From Anthopleura xanthogrammica (lineage: Eukaryota > Cnidaria > Anthozoa > Actiniaria > Actiniidae): 64,000 nucleotides of DNA. The stretch's first letter is position 1. Every line of letters starts with the position of its first letter. Made by a program: the position numbers and the translations under genes. Shown one piece after another: positions 62,197-64,000 of this stretch. The notes beneath the pieces were generated by a model. The model did not search any database and was not told the DNA's origin. It saw only the letters and a program-made list of their open reading frames with translations. The stretch is taken from contig OZ025206.1 of the NCBI GenBank assembly GCA_964019055.1, forward strand, positions 2,863,501 through 2,927,500. The letters are read 5' to 3'.

Positions 62197-64000
62197 GGTG
62201 GTCTTGTTTGCCCAAGAATCCAACACATGCACTTAATCAAATACGTTCAGCTTGCCCTGGCGACACAGCACACTGAACAACAGTGAAGTAAAGTGTGCAC
62301 CAACATATAAATCTTCCACTTTAGAAAGGAATAACATTTCGTCACATCGAGACCTAGGGTGACCTCCTTTTAAGGAATGAATAAACTTGTCTTCAGAGTA
62401 ACGGAAATCCTTGTACAGATGTGCCAAGACATATCACACTGTTTAGATTCTTAACCCATTATGAGGCATAAACCAACCGCACGCTTAGCGATCTAGGTCC
62501 TTGATGTTAGAAAAGATGGACGAGCTAATAGGCACTTATACCCAGCTAAACACATTCTTAATGATATAAACCATTATGTTGTGTCAAAGCCTCTAGATAA
62601 CTACAAGGGATGAATCAATGGACTTAATTATCTTGCTATCATCTGGGATATTTAACCAAAATTTATGTCAACGTCAGCATAAAAGCAAGAGTATCAAACG
62701 AATGTCTAGAAAAAAAAAACCTTCGAACTTGTTAATTCGCGTTTTCTTCCAGAACGTTTTTCCGAGATTATAATTGAACTGTCTTACTTACATATAAAGG
62801 GTTTAAATAAAATAACAGGCAAACTCGTAGGCGGCGGAGCCACGGTGACCTAACACCCTCACTTTACAAAGAGGTATAACATTTTTGAGTATGAATTTTA
62901 TAGACATACAAGCACAATACGACAAGAAAAACATAGCAAAAAAATTCATCGAATTGAATGTCCAATGAAGGGTTTATTTTGGGTCTTTTGACTCAAAATT
63001 CTAAGTACACGGGGATATGAGAAAGAATTTCGTGATCAGGCACCACACTTCTCGAACTTCATAATTCGCTTTTCCTTAATAAGGACTTTTATAGAGGATG
63101 ATAATGATAATAGTCTAATAATAATGATTTATTTCTAGTGCATTCCAATGTTCTCAATGCTCTTACAAAAATATATACATATACACAGGGAAATAAAACC
63201 AAAAGAAATATAAAATATCTATATATCTATTAATATAATGTGCACTCAAAAATATAAAAACGTCCCTGCCTATATATGGGAAATAGAAGTCAAAACATTC
63301 AAAGTCAAACGAAAAAGTCATATGCTGAATATGCCATGAAAATATGAAAAATTAAGTAATTAGAAGGGATTATAACTGTAGAATTATACCGGCACTTTTA
63401 CGTAAAATATGGAGGATAATATAATCATTCATGTTTCCTGCAGAGACGTTTTTGCGCCCATCATTATGGTACCAGTGTTAAATGAGTCAAAAAAGGCTTT
63501 ACTAATGACTCATGTTATTCTTTAAAATTACAGGGCAAATAATTTTGCCAGATGGAGTTGTTGGCAAACAACTTGGACAGCCCAGCCACTTTAAACCCAT
63601 TCAGAGAAATAATTAAATTAATGAGGAACGAGGATGAGTGGGTCTTCTTACTTGCTGACGGAGACTACCAGTCTATTCATCACGATAGAAAACGCACACA
63701 AAGTTTGGTGGGACAAAATGATGAAAATATAATTACAATCAATAAGAAACAAGAAACAAGAGGCAAAGTATAGGGACAGGGGCTAAATATCTTCTCGTGT
63801 TTTTCTCGTGTGAGAAATTTGTGGACAGGGACTTGCGGGTAAGATAATCACTATCTTCATCAGGAAATCCAGTTCAACCATTAACATTATTATCATCATC
63901 TGTGATCACCACCACCGCTAGCCTAAAGCACTGACGACCATCTTCATCATCATGACCACCACAACCATGCACCAATGTTATCCACAATCCTCGCCAATAA
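62197..64000. other. No recognisable gene
   Basis: Presumably the upstream region of the minus-strand VWA gene. The longest frame (63552-63773, starting MELLANNLDSPATLNPF) follows an ATG but resembles nothing I know. (ATC)/(ACC) simple sequence lies at about 63888-63970. Confidence 0.4.

Overview
The window looks like nuclear DNA of an anthozoan cnidarian (coral or anemone); this is an inference. The sequence is AT-rich, genes are split by GT-AG introns, and introns and spacers are packed with foldback/MITE-type elements and minisatellites. The recognisable genes are DEG/ENaC channels and von Willebrand A (VWA) proteins, both common in cnidarian genomes. No bacterial, viral or organellar gene, intact transposase, reverse transcriptase, rRNA or functional tRNA was recognised.

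Layout. At 3235-4635 (+) lie two exons of a VWA-domain protein; its first exon is not visible, and two small 3' exons may follow at 5270 and 8359. From about 8.5 to 55 kb there is a head-to-tail array of four DEG/ENaC channel genes, here called A (12100-20456), B (23592-34530), C (38221-45440) and D (48676-54525), all on the + strand. Each has the same seven exons with the same intron phases and would encode 479-484 residues: short cytoplasmic N-terminus with the His-Gly gating motif, TM1, a Cys-rich extracellular domain, then TM2 with a G-C-S selectivity filter and an acidic tail. Copies B, C and D read open throughout. Copy A is broken by a 497-bp terminal-inverted-repeat element inserted inside exon 3. 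At 62196-56018 (-) a second VWA gene (signal-peptide exon plus two VWA exons) runs towards the array; its VWA exons have the same phases as the first VWA gene, but its metal-binding MIDAS residues are lost.

The duplicated unit is larger than the gene. Each copy is preceded by a 22-bp CCATCC-type minisatellite (8.5, 21.5, 36.0 and 47.0 kb), which may have served as the recombination site. Each promoter has an octamer ATGCAAAT followed exactly 4 bp later by an E-box. The 3' end of each gene carries CACGTG-containing repeats, about 2-3 copies after A-C and about 13 after D. Intron 2 carries TGACAA-type repeats, from about 100 bp in A to about 2 kb in D, and intron 4 carries a 56-bp tRNA-like tandem repeat (3, about 34, 2 and 0 copies in A-D). 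B and C are the most recent pair, but exon 1 of C is a mosaic of B-like and D-like sequence, which suggests gene conversion.

Because the paralogues provide empty sites, many mobile-element insertions can be delimited precisely. The most striking candidates are the shared octamer/E-box promoter module, the tRNA-like satellite in intron 4, the copy-number-variable E-box satellite, and the MIDAS-less VWA gene. The regions 1-2120, about 59-62 kb and 62.2-64 kb hold no gene I can recognise.
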